64,000 nt of DNA from Magnetococcales bacterium. Lineage in GTDB: Bacteria; Pseudomonadota; Magnetococcia; Magnetococcales; DC0425bin3. Positions within the stretch are counted from its first letter, which is position 1, and every line of letters starts with the position of its first letter. Made by a program: the position numbers and the translations under genes. Below the pieces are notes generated by a model that had not been told where the DNA came from, made no database searches, and saw only the letters and a program-made list of their open reading frames with translations. Positions 18,290 through 26,615 of the stretch are shown piece after piece. The stretch lies in contig JADGBZ010000004.1 of the NCBI GenBank assembly GCA_015231175.1, positions 1-64,000 on the forward strand, given 5' to 3'.

Positions 18290-18332
18290 CAGTGTCCCCC
18301 CCCCCCCCGGCTTTTGGCGGGGGGGGGCACTG
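18290..18332 (+). terminator. Long GC hairpin after the barrel gene, candidate terminator
   Basis: cagtgt followed by a run of 13 C, ccgg-type centre and a run of 9 G followed by cactg make a very stable stem with a short loop about 13 bp after the stop codon. There is no clean T tract, so it may act as an mRNA 3' stabiliser as much as a terminator. The C/G homopolymers are of unequal length and prone to slippage. Confidence 0.6.
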
Positions 18333-18437
18333 GGGGCATTGGGCTCCGACTGTTCCGGGCCTCATGGGTTCTTTTGAAAATAAACGGGTTACACAATTGG
18401 CTGTCATCGCGTAACTTGTTTATTTTACTTGAACTAT

Positions 18438-18509
18438 CCTTGGACGTGGAATAGTCGAAGCCCGGCGCCTTCCCTACAATCCGTCCTGGAACGGTCGAAG
18501 CCCGGCGCC
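18438..18509. repeat. Two-unit direct repeat after the EF-G-like gene
   Basis: gtcgaagcccggcgcc occurs at 18454-18469 and 18494-18509, a 40-bp period, with related upstream bases (ccttggacgtgga and ccgtcctgga). It lies just beyond the stop codon of the minus-strand EF-G gene. Function unknown. Confidence 0.75.
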
Positions 18510-18520
18510 GGAATGAGTGG

Positions 18521-20596
18521 TTACCCGGCTTTTTTGCCTTCCAGAACTTTGCGGGCAATGTGGCTGGGGACCTCCTGGTAGGTGCCGATCCGCATGGTGT
18601 AGAGTCCACGTCCGGAGGTGATGGCATTCAGGACGTTGCCATAGTCCAAGACTTCGGCCATGGGAACATCCGCATGGATGACCTGGGCTCCAGAGCGGGA
18701 AACGACCCCTGTAATCCGGCCCCGGCGGCTGTTGAGATCACCGATGACATCGCCAACCACCTCATCGGGCACGGTCACATCCATTTTCATGACGGGTTCC
18801 AGGATGACGGCCCCACCCTCCTCCATCCCTTTTTTGAAGGCCATGGCGCCGGCGATGCGAAAGGCATTGTCGGATGAGTCCACCGAGTGGTGGCTGCCAT
18901 CGACCAGACGCACTTTGAAATCCACCACCGGATAACCGCCGGCGGTACCGGCGGAGAGGGATTCGCGAATGCCTTTCTCGACCGAGGGGATGAACTGGCG
19001 GGGGATGACACCGCCGACGATGGCATCTTCAAAGACGAAGCCTGCATCGCGGGGCAGAGGTTCCATCTCGATCCAGCAGTCACCGAACTGGCCACGCCCG
19101 CCGGTCTGTTTTTTGAGCCGTCCCTGGACCCGCACTTTGCGGGTGATGGTCTCTCGATAGGGAACCCGGGGTGTTTTCAGAGTGGCCACGGCGCCAAACT
19201 TGCGCTTGAGGCGATCCAGGGCCACAGCCAGATGGGTCTGGCCCATGCCGGCCAGGATCATCTCATGGGTCTCCTGGTCGCGATAAAAATGCAAGGTGGG
19301 ATCCTCTTCGACCAGGCGTCCCAGACCCGTGGAGACCTTGTCTTCCGTTTTGGTGTCCACCTCCACGGCAAAGGCCAGGGGGGGGTCGATATATTTGACC
19401 CGTTCATAGTTGATAGGGTGATCCATGGCGCAGAGGGTGTCGCCGGTTTGGGTATGGGCCAGTTTGGCAATGGCTCCCATATCGCCGGCGGAGAGCCGAT
19501 CCACGGGTTGCATCTCCTTGCCCATCAACTTGAACAAACGTCCCCCTTTTTCCTTGTGTTGGCGTGTGCTGTTGTAGATCTCCTTTTCCGCTTCCAGGAT
19601 GCCGGAGAAGACGCGCAGCACGGAGAGTTTGCCCGAATAGGGATCGATGGTGGTTTTGAACACCACAGCCGAGAAGGGATCCGTGGCTATGGGCTTGCGT
19701 GTCTCTTCCTGGTTGTTGTGTTCGGGATTTTTGCCGACGATGGGTTTGATGATCGCCTTGTCCTGGGGATTGGGCAGGTAATAAAGAAAGCCGTTGGCCA
19801 GGGCGCGCACCCCGATGTTGGCCAGGGCCGATCCGCAAAACACCGGCAGCAGGCGCCGGGTCAGGAGGGCTTCCTTCAAGCCCTGGTGCAGGACATCATC
19901 GGGTGGGGATTGGTTGTCTTCCAAAAATTTTTCCAGGAGTTGGTCATCGGCTTCGACAATTTTTTCGACCAATTGCTGCCGGTAGTGTTCGGCGTCGGCA
20001 CGGGCGGAGGCGGGAAGGTCGATCTGGGTAAAAACGCCCTCCCTGGCCGACCAGGCCGTCATGGGGATCAGGTCGACGATGCCCATGAACGTTTCGCCGC
20101 TGCCGATGGGAATGGTCAGGGGCAGTGTGGCGATGTTCAGTGATGTTTCGATTTCACCCAGGGTGCGGATGAAGTTTGCCCGGGGTTTGTCCATTTCGTT
20201 GATGAAGCCAAGGGCTGGCACCAGGGCATCGCGGATCATGCTGGCGAGTCGTTCGGTTTCAGGTTTGATCCCCGACTCGCCGGAAAAGATGAGGACGGCC
20301 CCTCCCACCACCGACAAAACGCCCCGGGTGGCTTCCAAAAAATCGATATAGCCGGGGGTGTCCACCAGGTTGACCGCACAATCCCGCCAGGTGAAGTGGG
20401 CCACGTGGGGTGTGGTGGTGATGTGCCGGGCCACCTCTTCCGGTTCGGTGCTCATCACGGTGGTGCCTCGTTCCACCGCACCGCGTTTGGTAATGGATTT
20501 GGCGTTGAACAACAATGTCTCGGCCAGAGTTGTCTTGCCGCCGCCGCCGTGGGCGATCAGGGCGATATTGCGAAGCATGCGATTGTCGGTGGTCAT
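18521..20596 (-). CDS. Elongation factor G-like GTPase (EF-G2 type paralogue)
   Basis: 691 residues with the full five-domain EF-G layout. The P loop AHGGGGKTTLAE is the variant seen in EF-G2/FusA2 proteins rather than canonical GHVDHGKTT. G3 is DTPG. The G4 motif reads NEMD instead of NKMD, a departure at a residue that contacts guanine. Domain IV and V blocks (GGRGQFGDCWIEMEP, SGRGLYTMRIGTYQEVP) are intact. It is not beside rpsL/rpsG/tuf, which supports a paralogue, not the housekeeping factor. Role in translocation, recycling or stress is not known here. Confidence 0.88.
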   Translation of the reverse strand: MTTDNRMLRNIALIAHGGGGKTTLAETLLFNAKSITKRGAVERGTTVMSTEPEEVARHITTTPHVAHFTWRDCAVNLVDTPGYIDFLEATRGVLSVVGGAVLIFSGESGIKPETERLASMIRDALVPALGFINEMDKPRANFIRTLGEIETSLNIATLPLTIPIGSGETFMGIVDLIPMTAWSAREGVFTQIDLPASARADAEHYRQQLVEKIVEADDQLLEKFLEDNQSPPDDVLHQGLKEALLTRRLLPVFCGSALANIGVRALANGFLYYLPNPQDKAIIKPIVGKNPEHNNQEETRKPIATDPFSAVVFKTTIDPYSGKLSVLRVFSGILEAEKEIYNSTRQHKEKGGRLFKLMGKEMQPVDRLSAGDMGAIAKLAHTQTGDTLCAMDHPINYERVKYIDPPLAFAVEVDTKTEDKVSTGLGRLVEEDPTLHFYRDQETHEMILAGMGQTHLAVALDRLKRKFGAVATLKTPRVPYRETITRKVRVQGRLKKQTGGRGQFGDCWIEMEPLPRDAGFVFEDAIVGGVIPRQFIPSVEKGIRESLSAGTAGGYPVVDFKVRLVDGSHHSVDSSDNAFRIAGAMAFKKGMEEGGAVILEPVMKMDVTVPDEVVGDVIGDLNSRRGRITGVVSRSGAQVIHADVPMAEVLDYGNVLNAITSGRGLYTMRIGTYQEVPSHIARKVLEGKKAG

Positions 20597-20646
20597 CTTC
20601 TTTGTCTCCCCAAAAAGATTCGTAATCGTTCAGAGACCCCTGGACC

Positions 20647-20812
20647 GTAACCATTCACCATTCACCATTCAGCTCGGCGCCCGAAAACGAATCGGGGCCC
20701 AGGGGGCTGGCTCTCTGGCAGGTCCAGGACAGAGTCCTGGTGGGGTTCGGGGCGAAGCCCTGACAAAGGCTTTCATGTCCGGGTTTTTCTTGCAAGGGTG
20801 TTGGATAGTGAC
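20647..20812 (+). repeat. Dispersed hairpin repeat, forward copy
   Basis: Starts gtaaccattcacc, followed by two extra attcacc-type units, then carries the three hairpins (ccagggggctggctctctgg, ccaggacagagtcctgg and cggggcgaagccc) and ends ...gatagtgac. It fills most of the 317-bp gap between the EF-G-like gene and mrp. Confidence 0.85.
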
Positions 20813-20913
20813 GATGGCCTTGGCTGCGCACCTGACCTTGACTCGATGGTGCAGGGGAGTATGCTTCAATTCCTACTGATTTAGTATGGTTTAACCAGCA
20901 AAAGGAGAACACC

Positions 20914-21783
20914 ATGTCGGATACACGACCCGGCTCGATGCAGGATGCAGCCCAGCATGGCGGTCAGGGGGGATTGTTGCCGGGGGTACGCAACGTCATT
21001 GCCGTGGCTTCGGGCAAGGGGGGGGTGGGCAAATCCACCACGGCGGTCAATCTGGCTCTGGCTCTGCATCAGAGTGGCGCCACAGTGGGCATTCTGGATG
21101 CCGATGTTTATGGTCCCAGCCTGCCGCGTATGTTGAACGTGCCGCGCATGCCCAACGACAGTGAGGGGGGGGAGAACGGCATTTTGCCGGTGGTGGTGTA
21201 TGGCATCAAGGCCATTTCCATGGGCTTTTTTGTTCCCGAGGGGGCCCCCATGGTTTGGCGGGGTCCGATGGTGGGCATGGCTGTCGAGCAGTTGTTGCGT
21301 GATGTTGACTGGGGCGTATTGGACTATTTGGTGGTGGACCTTCCTCCCGGAACGGGGGATGCGCAGTTGACTTTGACGCAAAAGGTGCCTCTGACCGGCG
21401 TGGTGATTGTCTCCACGCCGCAGGATGTGGCCCTGTCCGATGTGAGGAAGGGGATCAACATGTTTCGCAAGGTCGACGTGCCGGTATTGGGGATCATCGA
21501 AAACATGTCCTACCACATTTGTTCCAACTGTGGTCACCGGGCGGAGATTTTTTCTCATGGCGGGGCGCGCCGGCAGGCGGAGTCGGAGGGGATGACCTTC
21601 CTTGGCGAGATTCCCCTGGACCAGGAGATTCGCGAGGATGCCGATAGCGGCCAGCCGATTGTTGTGGCGCGTCCGGATGCGCCGCAGAGTGTCATTTATC
21701 GGCAGATTGCGGCGGCTGTGGTGGCACGTGTGGAGGAGATCAATCTTGAGAAGGGGGATGCGCCCCGTATTGTTGTCGAGTAA
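20914..21783 (+). CDS. mrp: Mrp/NBP35-type iron-sulfur cluster carrier ATPase
   Basis: 289 residues. Deviant Walker A GKGGVGKSTTAVNLA, switch I DADVYGPSLP, Walker B VDLPPGTGDAQLT, and the cluster-binding CSNC motif in SYHICSNCGHR. Family members bind and transfer [4Fe-4S] clusters in the cytoplasm. The N-terminal MIP18-like domain present in many homologues is absent; only about 25 residues precede the ATPase fold. AAGGAG lies upstream of the ATG. Flanked on both sides by dispersed repeats. Confidence 0.93.
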   Translation: MSDTRPGSMQDAAQHGGQGGLLPGVRNVIAVASGKGGVGKSTTAVNLALALHQSGATVGILDADVYGPSLPRMLNVPRMPNDSEGGENGILPVVVYGIKAISMGFFVPEGAPMVWRGPMVGMAVEQLLRDVDWGVLDYLVVDLPPGTGDAQLTLTQKVPLTGVVIVSTPQDVALSDVRKGINMFRKVDVPVLGIIENMSYHICSNCGHRAEIFSHGGARRQAESEGMTFLGEIPLDQEIREDADSGQPIVVARPDAPQSVIYRQIAAAVVARVEEINLEKGDAPRIVVE

Positions 21784-21875
21784 GGATTGAAAAACGGGGA
21801 TGGAGGTCCAGGAGGAAGGGCTGCGCCCTTCCTCCAGGTGGGGTTTGGGGCGAAGCCCCGAAAAAAATACGACCG
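21784..21875 (+). repeat. Dispersed repeat, variant with a long hairpin (type 2), forward
   Basis: Begins right after the mrp stop. ggattgaaaaacggggatgg leads into a 25-nt palindrome (ggaggaagggc, loop, gcccttcctcc) and then the shared ggcgaagcccc hairpin. A near-identical copy is at 30636-30735. Confidence 0.8.
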
Positions 21876-21888
21876 CACAGACCACCCT

Positions 21889-22170
21889 TCATGCGGTTTT
21901 TGCCATGCTGGGTGATTGCCAGGAGGCAGCTTTTCCCGTGGCCAACCAGTATGCGTATTCCGGTGCCAGACCAAAGCCGCAGGGCCAGGCAAAGGTAGGT
22001 CACTCATCAAGGGAGACGTGGCGAAACTCCTCCAGGTTGCGAAGAGGCGCGGCGGCTGGGACCATGTGAACCAGCTCTGCCAGGTCGGCCACGCCACTTT
22101 CGCCAGAGTTGTAAAGTCAGGCGCAACTGATAGTCCCCCACATACTCCACGGCTTGCAGGCAATGGGCAT
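21889..22170 (-). pseudogene. DUF2442-family gene, frameshifted
   Basis: Three reading frames must be joined to recover the family pattern: QAVEYVGDYQLRLT, then NSGESGVADLAELV and PLRNLEEFRHVSLDE, then TFAWPCGFGLAPEYAYWLA and the tail. A good Shine-Dalgarno (GAGGAGG) precedes the original ATG at 22168-22170. DUF2442 proteins are small and often sit next to DUF4160 in pairs with toxin-antitoxin-like organisation. Frameshifts between segments make this copy inactive. Confidence 0.7.
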
Positions 22171-22191
22171 GGCACACCTCCTCAGACCAAA

Positions 22192-22262
22192 GGATCCACT
22201 TTGTGGAACTCATTGAAATACATGAGTACCACAATACCAAGGAATCTTGAAATTTCGGACAC
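22192..22262 (-). pseudogene. DUF4160-family remnant (N-terminal fragment)
   Basis: GTG start then SEISRFLGIVVLMYFNE matches the conserved start of DUF4160 (ISRFxGIVIxMYxNxH), but the protein stops after about 23 codons, before the PPHFH motif. It is the partner relic of the broken DUF2442 gene just downstream. Confidence 0.6.
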
Positions 22263-22315
22263 AAAAAACCACCGCTCTCAGGATATGTTGACCGTCCGTA
22301 TACGCTGTTGGCTCC

Positions 22316-24385
22316 TTAATTTTTATCCAGATATTTGAGCGGATTGTAAGGTTTGATGCTCTTGCGCAATTCAAAGTGCAACCGGGGCGTGGTGGCGCGT
22401 CCAGATTGTCCAGAGTGGGCGATCACATCTCCGGCCTGAACTCTCTGGCCCCGGTTGACTGCGATGTTGCTGTTGTGGGCATAGGCGGTCATGTACCCTC
22501 CCGCATGCCGGACGATGATCATGTTGCCATAACCGGGCAGACTGTTGTCGGCATAGGCGACAACGCCGCCGGCAGCTGCCTTGACCGGTGTTCCAACCGG
22601 TACGGCGATATCGATCCCGTTGTTTTGCATCCCTTTGCGGCGTCCAAAATGGCTCACCACCTTGCCACCCTCGACGGGCCAGAGCCAATCCCTGGGTGTG
22701 CCGGACCTTGAGCCCAGGCGGCGGTTGTTGTGGTGGTTGGTCTCTTCTTCAGGTTCCGCTTTTTCTTCATCCTGCTGTCCGCTGCGGTCATGGGTGGGCA
22801 GGGAAGCGACCACTGTTGTGGCGGGTGCGGCGGCGGCGCTCCTGGCCTGGTCTGCCTGACCGGACCCTTTGGTCTCTTCGGCTGGGGCCTGACGGGAGGT
22901 TTGTCGTGTGTCGGAACCCTGGGCATGGGCTTGATCAGGTCTGGTACGGTTGTGGGCGCCTTGGTTGTGGGCCTGGGTTGCGGCGCGGGATTGGCGGTCG
23001 GCAATGGCCTTGCTTTTGGTTTCGGCGGCAGAGTGGGCTTGGGCAGCGATCCTGGTCTCGGCAGCGATTTTTGCCTTGGCTTCGGCGGCTGACTCGGCTT
23101 CGGCGGCCTCCTTGGCCTGGGCAGCCTGGGCAGCTTTTGCCCGGGTCACCCTGCTGTTGTCGTTCCTCTTGACCACTGCATCGCCAGGAACCTGGTTTCT
23201 GCCTCCGGTCTGAGTGGAACTCTCGGTGCGTGCCGTGGTGGCTTCATCCTGCTTCCCGGTTGCATCCGGGTTTTTGTCACTCCCCTTGTGTCCCGTCCTG
23301 GCTTGGGGATCGGCTTGACCGGCAGGGGAAGAGGGGTGCCGACTCTGGGCTGGGGTGGTTTTGTTTTGGGTCTCGATCGGCGCAACAGGGTGCTCCCCTT
23401 TGGCCGCCGTCTGGGGTGTGTACCCGGGTTTTTCCACGGGAGATTTGCCGGGAACGGGGGTTGGTTTTCCATGGGGGGCCATGTTGGATGCAACGGCTGT
23501 TTTTTCTTTTGCGGCGGAAGGGGTTGCGGCTGCGGTGGCCGCTTCGGCGGAGGCGCTGCGCGCCGTCGTGGCGGCGGCATGGGCGCCGGCTGTTGTTGGG
23601 GATGGGACCACAGCGGTGGCAGAGGAGCCGGCATGCGTGGCGCCGCTCGCTGTGGCCAGGGCAGCGCCGGTGGTGGCGAGGAGAGGAGCCCGTGCTTTTG
23701 TCGAAGCCGCTGTCTTGTCACCGCGAGTGGTTTGGTTCGGGGTGGATTTTGCCGACGGGGGTGGTGGGGCTACCCCGACTCCCGGGGCTGCGGGAGGTTG
23801 ACCGGGTGATGCCGACGGGTTGGTGTGCTCTCCCGGGGGTGGCATGAGATCGGACTTTTCAATGGTCGCAGGGCGCTCGACAATGGACGGGGCGGCGATC
23901 ATGCTGCCAGCGTCGGAAATCTCTTTTTCACTTCCGAGGGGTGTTTCGGCAGGGGTCTCGCTGGGGGCGGCGTCCTCCCCAGGTGCTTCTCCCGGGGGTG
24001 GTTGGCGCCATTTTTTGTGTCGTCTGGAGACTGCGGTCTCTTGGCCGGGCGGGGGCGTGACCACCAATTTTTGGCCGAGCAGCAGGAGGTCGGGATCGTT
24101 GATTTTGTTCCAGGCGGCCAGTTGTTCCACATCCACGCCATGGACCACCGCGATGGCCCACAGGGTATCCCCGGCCTGGACGGTGTATGTGCCCGAAGCG
24201 GAGCGGCTGATGCGTTGAGTTGGGGCGGGTGGGGTATCCCATGCCAGGGGCGGTCCGTTGGCGATACGGATGGGGGCCCGTTCGCGCCCGGGCCGATCCC
24301 GCAGTGGATCGGCAGATTGGCAGCCACTCAACACCACCAGGGCTGTCAGGATACCAACACCGTAAGTCAGATGGGTTACTTTCAT
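22316..24385 (-). CDS. nlpD: NlpD-like lipoprotein, LysM and degenerate LytM (M23) domains
   Basis: 689 residues, much longer than typical NlpD (about 380). Lipobox LSGC at residues 19-22 after a hydrophobic signal. LysM at about 67-112 (YTVQAGDTLWAIAVVHGVD). A roughly 400-residue Ala/Thr/Pro/Lys-rich linker, then the M23 domain at about 570-689. The first zinc ligand is replaced (NNGIDIAVPVG lacks His), as in E. coli NlpD, which activates an amidase and is not itself an enzyme. The final RLHFELR is kept. Follows surE-pcm, the classic order. The linker may span the periplasm. Confidence 0.92.
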   Translation of the reverse strand: MKVTHLTYGVGILTALVVLSGCQSADPLRDRPGRERAPIRIANGPPLAWDTPPAPTQRISRSASGTYTVQAGDTLWAIAVVHGVDVEQLAAWNKINDPDLLLLGQKLVVTPPPGQETAVSRRHKKWRQPPPGEAPGEDAAPSETPAETPLGSEKEISDAGSMIAAPSIVERPATIEKSDLMPPPGEHTNPSASPGQPPAAPGVGVAPPPPSAKSTPNQTTRGDKTAASTKARAPLLATTGAALATASGATHAGSSATAVVPSPTTAGAHAAATTARSASAEAATAAATPSAAKEKTAVASNMAPHGKPTPVPGKSPVEKPGYTPQTAAKGEHPVAPIETQNKTTPAQSRHPSSPAGQADPQARTGHKGSDKNPDATGKQDEATTARTESSTQTGGRNQVPGDAVVKRNDNSRVTRAKAAQAAQAKEAAEAESAAEAKAKIAAETRIAAQAHSAAETKSKAIADRQSRAATQAHNQGAHNRTRPDQAHAQGSDTRQTSRQAPAEETKGSGQADQARSAAAAPATTVVASLPTHDRSGQQDEEKAEPEEETNHHNNRRLGSRSGTPRDWLWPVEGGKVVSHFGRRKGMQNNGIDIAVPVGTPVKAAAGGVVAYADNSLPGYGNMIIVRHAGGYMTAYAHNSNIAVNRGQRVQAGDVIAHSGQSGRATTPRLHFELRKSIKPYNPLKYLDKN

Positions 24386-24471
24386 AGACTCGACTTTGAT
24401 CCCGTGCGGATCGATCCCTGTCAGATGGTGTCCAAAAGCATTTGGGCCGGTTTTTTAATTCCTGGTCGGCT

Positions 24472-25167
24472 TCAATGCCATCCTTGGGCGCCGAGCAGGG
24501 GGACGAAACAGCATGGCTCCAGGATTTCCCGGATCTCGCCGTGGCGATGATTGACGATGCGGAGTAGTTGTTGTTGTTCCTGGCTGCCCATGGGGATGAC
24601 CATCACGCCACCGAGGGTGAGTTGCTGCATCAGGGTCTGTGGGACGACCGGGGCGCCTGCCGTGACCATGATCCGGTCAAACTGGCGCTCTTCCGGCCAG
24701 CCGAGGGAACCATCCCCCATCAGGCAGGTGACGTTGTGCAGCCCCATGCTTCGCAGCCGCCGAGCGGCCAGATGGGCCAGTTCGGGCAGGCGCTCGATGG
24801 TATGGACGTGGTGGCCCAGGCGGGCCAGGATGGCGGTCTGGTAGCCGGAGCCGGTGCCGATCTCCAAGATATTCTCCTGGCCGGTCAGGCGCAGGGCTTC
24901 GGTCATGCGGGCGACGGTGTAGGGGCGTGAGAGGGTTTGTTTTTCGCCGATGGGCAGGGTGACATCGCCGTAGGCACGCTCTTCCAGGGCTTCATCGACA
25001 AAAAGATGACGGGGAAGTTCCCGCATCACGGCCAGCACCTGCGGGTCGCTGATGCCACGCCCTTCAAGCTGTTCGCGCACCATGTGTTCCTGGGCGCGAC
25101 TGGGGAGAAACCCGTTGCGGCGTTGGGGGGGAGCCGGGTGGGATTGTGTTAAAGAAAAGTGGGCCAT
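24472..25167 (-). CDS. pcm: Protein-L-isoaspartate O-methyltransferase
   Basis: Repairs isoaspartyl residues by methylating them with S-adenosylmethionine. 231 residues. SAM-binding LEIGTGSGYQTAILA, then VHTIERLPELA, and the downstream GGVMVIPMGS. The start overlaps the end of surE by 19 bp, supporting coupled translation. An internal Met at 25083 is a possible later start. Middle gene of the merR-surE-pcm-nlpD unit. Confidence 0.95.
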   Translation of the reverse strand: MAHFSLTQSHPAPPQRRNGFLPSRAQEHMVREQLEGRGISDPQVLAVMRELPRHLFVDEALEERAYGDVTLPIGEKQTLSRPYTVARMTEALRLTGQENILEIGTGSGYQTAILARLGHHVHTIERLPELAHLAARRLRSMGLHNVTCLMGDGSLGWPEERQFDRIMVTAGAPVVPQTLMQQLTLGGVMVIPMGSQEQQQLLRIVNHRHGEIREILEPCCFVPLLGAQGWH

Positions 25168-25886
25168 TTGGCGAGTTCTTCCATGGCTTCGTCAAAAAAG
25201 GCATCGATATGCAGCGGTGTGACCGAGACATGGCCTGCCGCTACGGCCTGAAAATCTTCCATGTAACGTTTTTCGCTGGCGCCAGGATGGGGCCGCCAAA
25301 AGGCGGCACCCGTCACGGGACCGCCGGCAACCCGGGAGGGACGTGGACGGCGTCCGGTGCGTGTGACAACAGGGGTCTTGATAGCAAAAATCGGGCCATT
25401 TGGAACATTGATGTTCAGGAAGGTGGAGCGGGGGAGGAGGCGTGTGCGCCACTGACCGGCCAGGACGGTGGCAAAACGAGCGGCGGTTTCAAAATGCCAG
25501 GGGGGCTCGCCGGCCAGGGAGATGGCAAGGGCCGGAATGCCATGCAGGACAGCTTCGCGGGCAGCGCCGACGGTGCCGGAGTAGTAGATATCTTCGGCCA
25601 GATTGGCCCCGGCATTGATGCCGGTGATCACCAGATCGGGCAGGGTTGGCAGGATTTGCCGGACGCCTACCTGGATACAGTCGGCGGGTGTGCCATCGAG
25701 GCCGTACCAGCGTTCGCCATAGTCGGTGGCCTGGAGGGTGCGTTCCACGGTGATGGCATGGGAGGTGCCGCTGCGGTTGCGGTCCGGGGCCACCACGGTC
25801 ACCTCTCCGAGGCGGGTCACCGCCTCGGCCAGTGCTTTCAGGCCGGGGGATTGGATGCCATCATCGTTGGCTATGAGGATTTGCAT
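25149..25886 (-). CDS. surE: 5'-nucleotidase SurE
   Basis: Metal-dependent nucleoside monophosphate phosphatase. 245 residues. Asp8-Asp9 in ILIANDDG, the Ser/Thr loop in NRSGTSHAIT and Asn in GINAGANLAEDIYYSGTVGAA are the metal and substrate residues of the family. Starts 12 bp after the merR-like gene and overlaps pcm. Confidence 0.96.
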   Translation of the reverse strand: MQILIANDDGIQSPGLKALAEAVTRLGEVTVVAPDRNRSGTSHAITVERTLQATDYGERWYGLDGTPADCIQVGVRQILPTLPDLVITGINAGANLAEDIYYSGTVGAAREAVLHGIPALAISLAGEPPWHFETAARFATVLAGQWRTRLLPRSTFLNINVPNGPIFAIKTPVVTRTGRRPRPSRVAGGPVTGAAFWRPHPGASEKRYMEDFQAVAAGHVSVTPLHIDAFFDEAMEELAKWPTFL

Positions 25887-25898
25887 GGCATGCTCGCA

Positions 25899-26234
25899 TC
25901 AGGGGCTTCCTGGCCTGGAGTGGGTCAGCAGGCGATGGAGATCCAGCAATTCACGATGGATCTCCCGCAGGGTGTCATGGGGTGGCAGCATACTCTCCTG
26001 GCGCAGATATTCCCGGACACCGGAGATGGTCAATCTTTGTTTGTAGAGCAGGTGGCGGACGCGCAGCAGCAGATCCACATCCTGCCGTCGGTAGATGCGC
26101 CGGTGACCGATGCGTCTCAGGGGGCGGATTTGGGGGAACTCCTTCTCCCAATACCGGAGCACATGCGGCGCCACGCCCAGGATGGCGGCCACCTCGCCCA
26201 TGTCGAGGAAGCTTCTGTCAGGCAGCATTGTCAT
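25899..26234 (-). CDS. MerR-family transcriptional regulator, small
   Basis: 111 residues. An N-terminal winged helix-turn-helix of MerR type (FLDMGEVAAILGVAPHVLRYWEKEF and GHRRIYRRQDVDLLLRVRHLLY), followed by a short coiled segment. There is no effector domain. Proteins of this length in proteobacteria often follow ihfA, but here it heads the surE-pcm-nlpD operon. The start is uncertain (MLPDRS at 26228 is equally possible). Target genes unknown. Confidence 0.88.
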   Translation of the reverse strand: MTMLPDRSFLDMGEVAAILGVAPHVLRYWEKEFPQIRPLRRIGHRRIYRRQDVDLLLRVRHLLYKQRLTISGVREYLRQESMLPPHDTLREIHRELLDLHRLLTHSRPGSP

Positions 26235-26383
26235 TCAGCCATTTGCTCGATGGTGTGGATCCCCCCAATTCCCCGAGGCTACGGGAAACCCTGTATTTCG
26301 TCAACCGTAACCATTCAGCACCCAGGGCAATCGCATGTGACATGGACCCACCCGGGGCCATGATCGCCTTTTGGAATGGGGGT

Positions 26384-26615
26384 CTAGTGGCTCAACCGAC
26401 ATGATTTGAAGTGTTCACTTTTCGTGACTATTCTGCACTCTTTCAAGAAAAGCTTGGAAATGAAAGCCTTTGTCAGGGCTTCGCCCCGAACCCCACCAGG
26501 GCGCTGCCCTGGACAAAGCCAGGGAGCCAGCCCCCTGGACCCCGTTTCATGGTTGAGCTGTTCCTGGAGCATTGGAACATTTCTGCACATCAAATCAACA
26601 CGGTTGAGCCACTAG
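26384..26615. mobile_element. 232-bp element with 15-bp perfect terminal inverted repeats
   Basis: CTAGTGGCTCAACCG at 26384-26398 and its exact inverse complement at 26601-26615. Between them sits a reversed copy of the dispersed hairpin repeat. No coding capacity. It truncates the TolC-like gene: the stop codon TAG lies in the right terminal repeat. Non-autonomous (MITE-like) element, by inference. Confidence 0.7.
26424..26551 (-). repeat. Dispersed hairpin repeat, reverse copy, nested in the 232-bp element
   Basis: gtgactattctgcac start, then tcagggcttcgcccc, ccagggcgctgccctgg and ccagggagccagccccctgg in reverse order. The right terminal inverted repeat has been lost. The middle hairpin uses GGGC/GCCC pairs where most copies use GGAC/GTCC. 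A lone repeat end (gtaaccattcagcaccc) also occurs near 26302. Confidence 0.8.

Noticed and set aside
18887-20143. Plus-strand 418-codon frame over the EF-G-like gene
   Set aside because: It is antisense to a fully motif-supported GTPase and has an odd Gly/His/Asp-rich composition.
25146-26363. Plus-strand 405-codon frame crossing surE, merR and beyond
   Set aside because: It spans several real minus-strand genes including their junctions, which a real gene would not do.
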